Positions 63,675 to 64,000 of a DNA stretch of 64,000 nt are shown here, piece after piece; positions within the stretch are counted from its first letter, which is position 1, and each line of letters opens with the position of its first letter. This DNA is from Nitrobacter winogradskyi Nb-255 (GTDB taxonomy: Bacteria; Pseudomonadota; Alphaproteobacteria; Rhizobiales; Xanthobacteraceae). The position numbers and the translations under genes are program-made. The stretch is taken from positions 1,888,001-1,952,000 of the forward strand of contig NC_007406.1 in assembly GCF_000012725.1 (NCBI RefSeq), in the 5' to 3' direction. The notes beneath the pieces are model-generated. The model did no database searches and had not been told where the DNA came from. It worked only from the letters and a program-made list of their open reading frames with translations.

Positions 63675-63917
63675 ATGGCGGAAGATAACTTTGAAGTCGA
63701 AACTGAAGGTTCTGCAATCGCTGCGTTTACGCTGGCTCAATTCGCGTTCTGGGGTCTGATCGAGAGCGGGGTTATCTCAACCGAGAAGGCGGCGGATATG
63801 CTGGAACAAGGCGTAACAGCGCTTTCCAAGGGAGATCTGGCCAATCGGAAGGCTTCGCAGATGTTGCAAACCATCCTCGATATGGTGCAGCGTAATCAAA
63901 GGTCGAGCGTGAACTGA
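63675..63917 (+). CDS. Small hypothetical protein
   Basis: An 80-residue protein, not recognised. The ATG at 63675 has a strong ribosome-binding site (AGAGGAGA, 7 bp before), which supports translation. The sequence is acidic at the start (MAEDNFEVETEGS). A hydrophobic helix (AIAAFTLAQFAFWGLIESGV) follows, and a second, amphipathic helical half (STEKAADMLEQGVTALSKG, QMLQTILDMVQRNQRS). The layout suggests a helical hairpin. Similar short proteins may exist in relatives. It lies between two repeat elements; one starts at its stop codon. Confidence 0.6.
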   Translation: MAEDNFEVETEGSAIAAFTLAQFAFWGLIESGVISTEKAADMLEQGVTALSKGDLANRKASQMLQTILDMVQRNQRSSVN

Positions 63918-64000
63918 GCCTTTTCGCTTTTGATGATGGAATCAGAAGCGAGGCTGTATGATTTTTTTGACGCGTTTTCTTCACGCGAACCGGTATCCAC
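63916..64000 (+). repeat. Dispersed hairpin repeat (A + B1), cut by window end
   Basis: A module: GAGCCTTTTCGCTTTTGATG then GGAATCAGAAGCGAGGCT. A run of T follows, then B1 up to ACCGGTATCCAC at the window edge. Confidence 0.85.

Overview
The window is a GC-rich, densely coded chromosomal segment from an alphaproteobacterium of the Bradyrhizobium/Rhodopseudomonas/Nitrobacter group (Nitrobacteraceae). The evidence is gene content and order: accB-accC-aat-DUF2155-NDUFA12-type complex I subunit, the block tatABC-serS-surE-pcm-nlpD-like-DUF815-yajC-secDF-Mth938-squalene-synthase-like-trmFO, a fused indolepyruvate ferredoxin oxidoreductase, a K+-independent H+-pyrophosphatase, and a dispersed hairpin repeat family found in nearly every larger intergenic gap. 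The dense repeats make Nitrobacter my first guess, but the genus cannot be proven here. No rRNA, CRISPR array, complete insertion sequence or prophage was seen.

Layout. 1-2.4 kb: 5' end of glyA, a DUF3606 gene, a DUF4062 TIR-like protein with a winged-helix tail, and tRNA-Leu(GAG). 2.5-3.5 kb: FliN-like gene and lipB. 3.6-7.9 kb: a FecI/FecR/TonB-receptor iron-signalling module with a shared bipartite promoter motif. 8.1-13.8 kb: acylphosphatase, pccA, an unknown gene, 1-Cys peroxiredoxin and glutathione-dependent formaldehyde dehydrogenase. 13.9-19.5 kb: CHASE2 adenylate cyclase, a TPR plus outer-membrane barrel (Slam-like) protein, tRNA-Arg(TCG) and two small genes. 19.5-30.5 kb: PAS histidine kinase, indolepyruvate oxidoreductase, GCG_CRPN small protein, hppA and an aminotransferase. 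30.6-35.6 kb: periplasmic M48-TPR protease, DsbA-like protein, aroQ, accB, accC. 35.6-38.7 kb: a three-gene two-component operon. 38.9-46 kb: aat, DUF2155, a large secreted FecR-domain protein with a TbpB-like C-terminal barrel, the NDUFA12 homologue, GNAT, DUF3597 and DUF2189 genes. 46.2-61.9 kb: trmFO, a kinase/AMP-binding-C fusion, and the long sec/tat block on the minus strand. 62-64 kb: a second PCMT-family protein, tRNA-Asn(GTT), a truncated gene and a small unknown gene.

Functional themes are envelope biogenesis and export (SecDF-YajC, TatABC, NlpD-like activator, DsbA-like, M48), fatty-acid and propionyl carboxylation, respiration (H+-PPase, complex I subunit and assembly-factor homologues), iron signalling, and protein repair (two PCMT-family proteins, SurE, Aat).

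The observations most worth following are: a possible Slam-type secretion pair (barrel transporter at 16.6-17.9 kb, FecR/TbpB-barrel substrate at 41.1-42.9 kb, beside a CHASE2 cyclase); a mosaic seryl-tRNA synthetase with an extra segment of about 60 residues; a RIO/Bud32-like kinase fused to an acyl-CoA-synthetase C-terminal domain; the DUF4062 protein at the 3' end of tRNA-Leu; and a modular hairpin repeat that directly follows stop codons.
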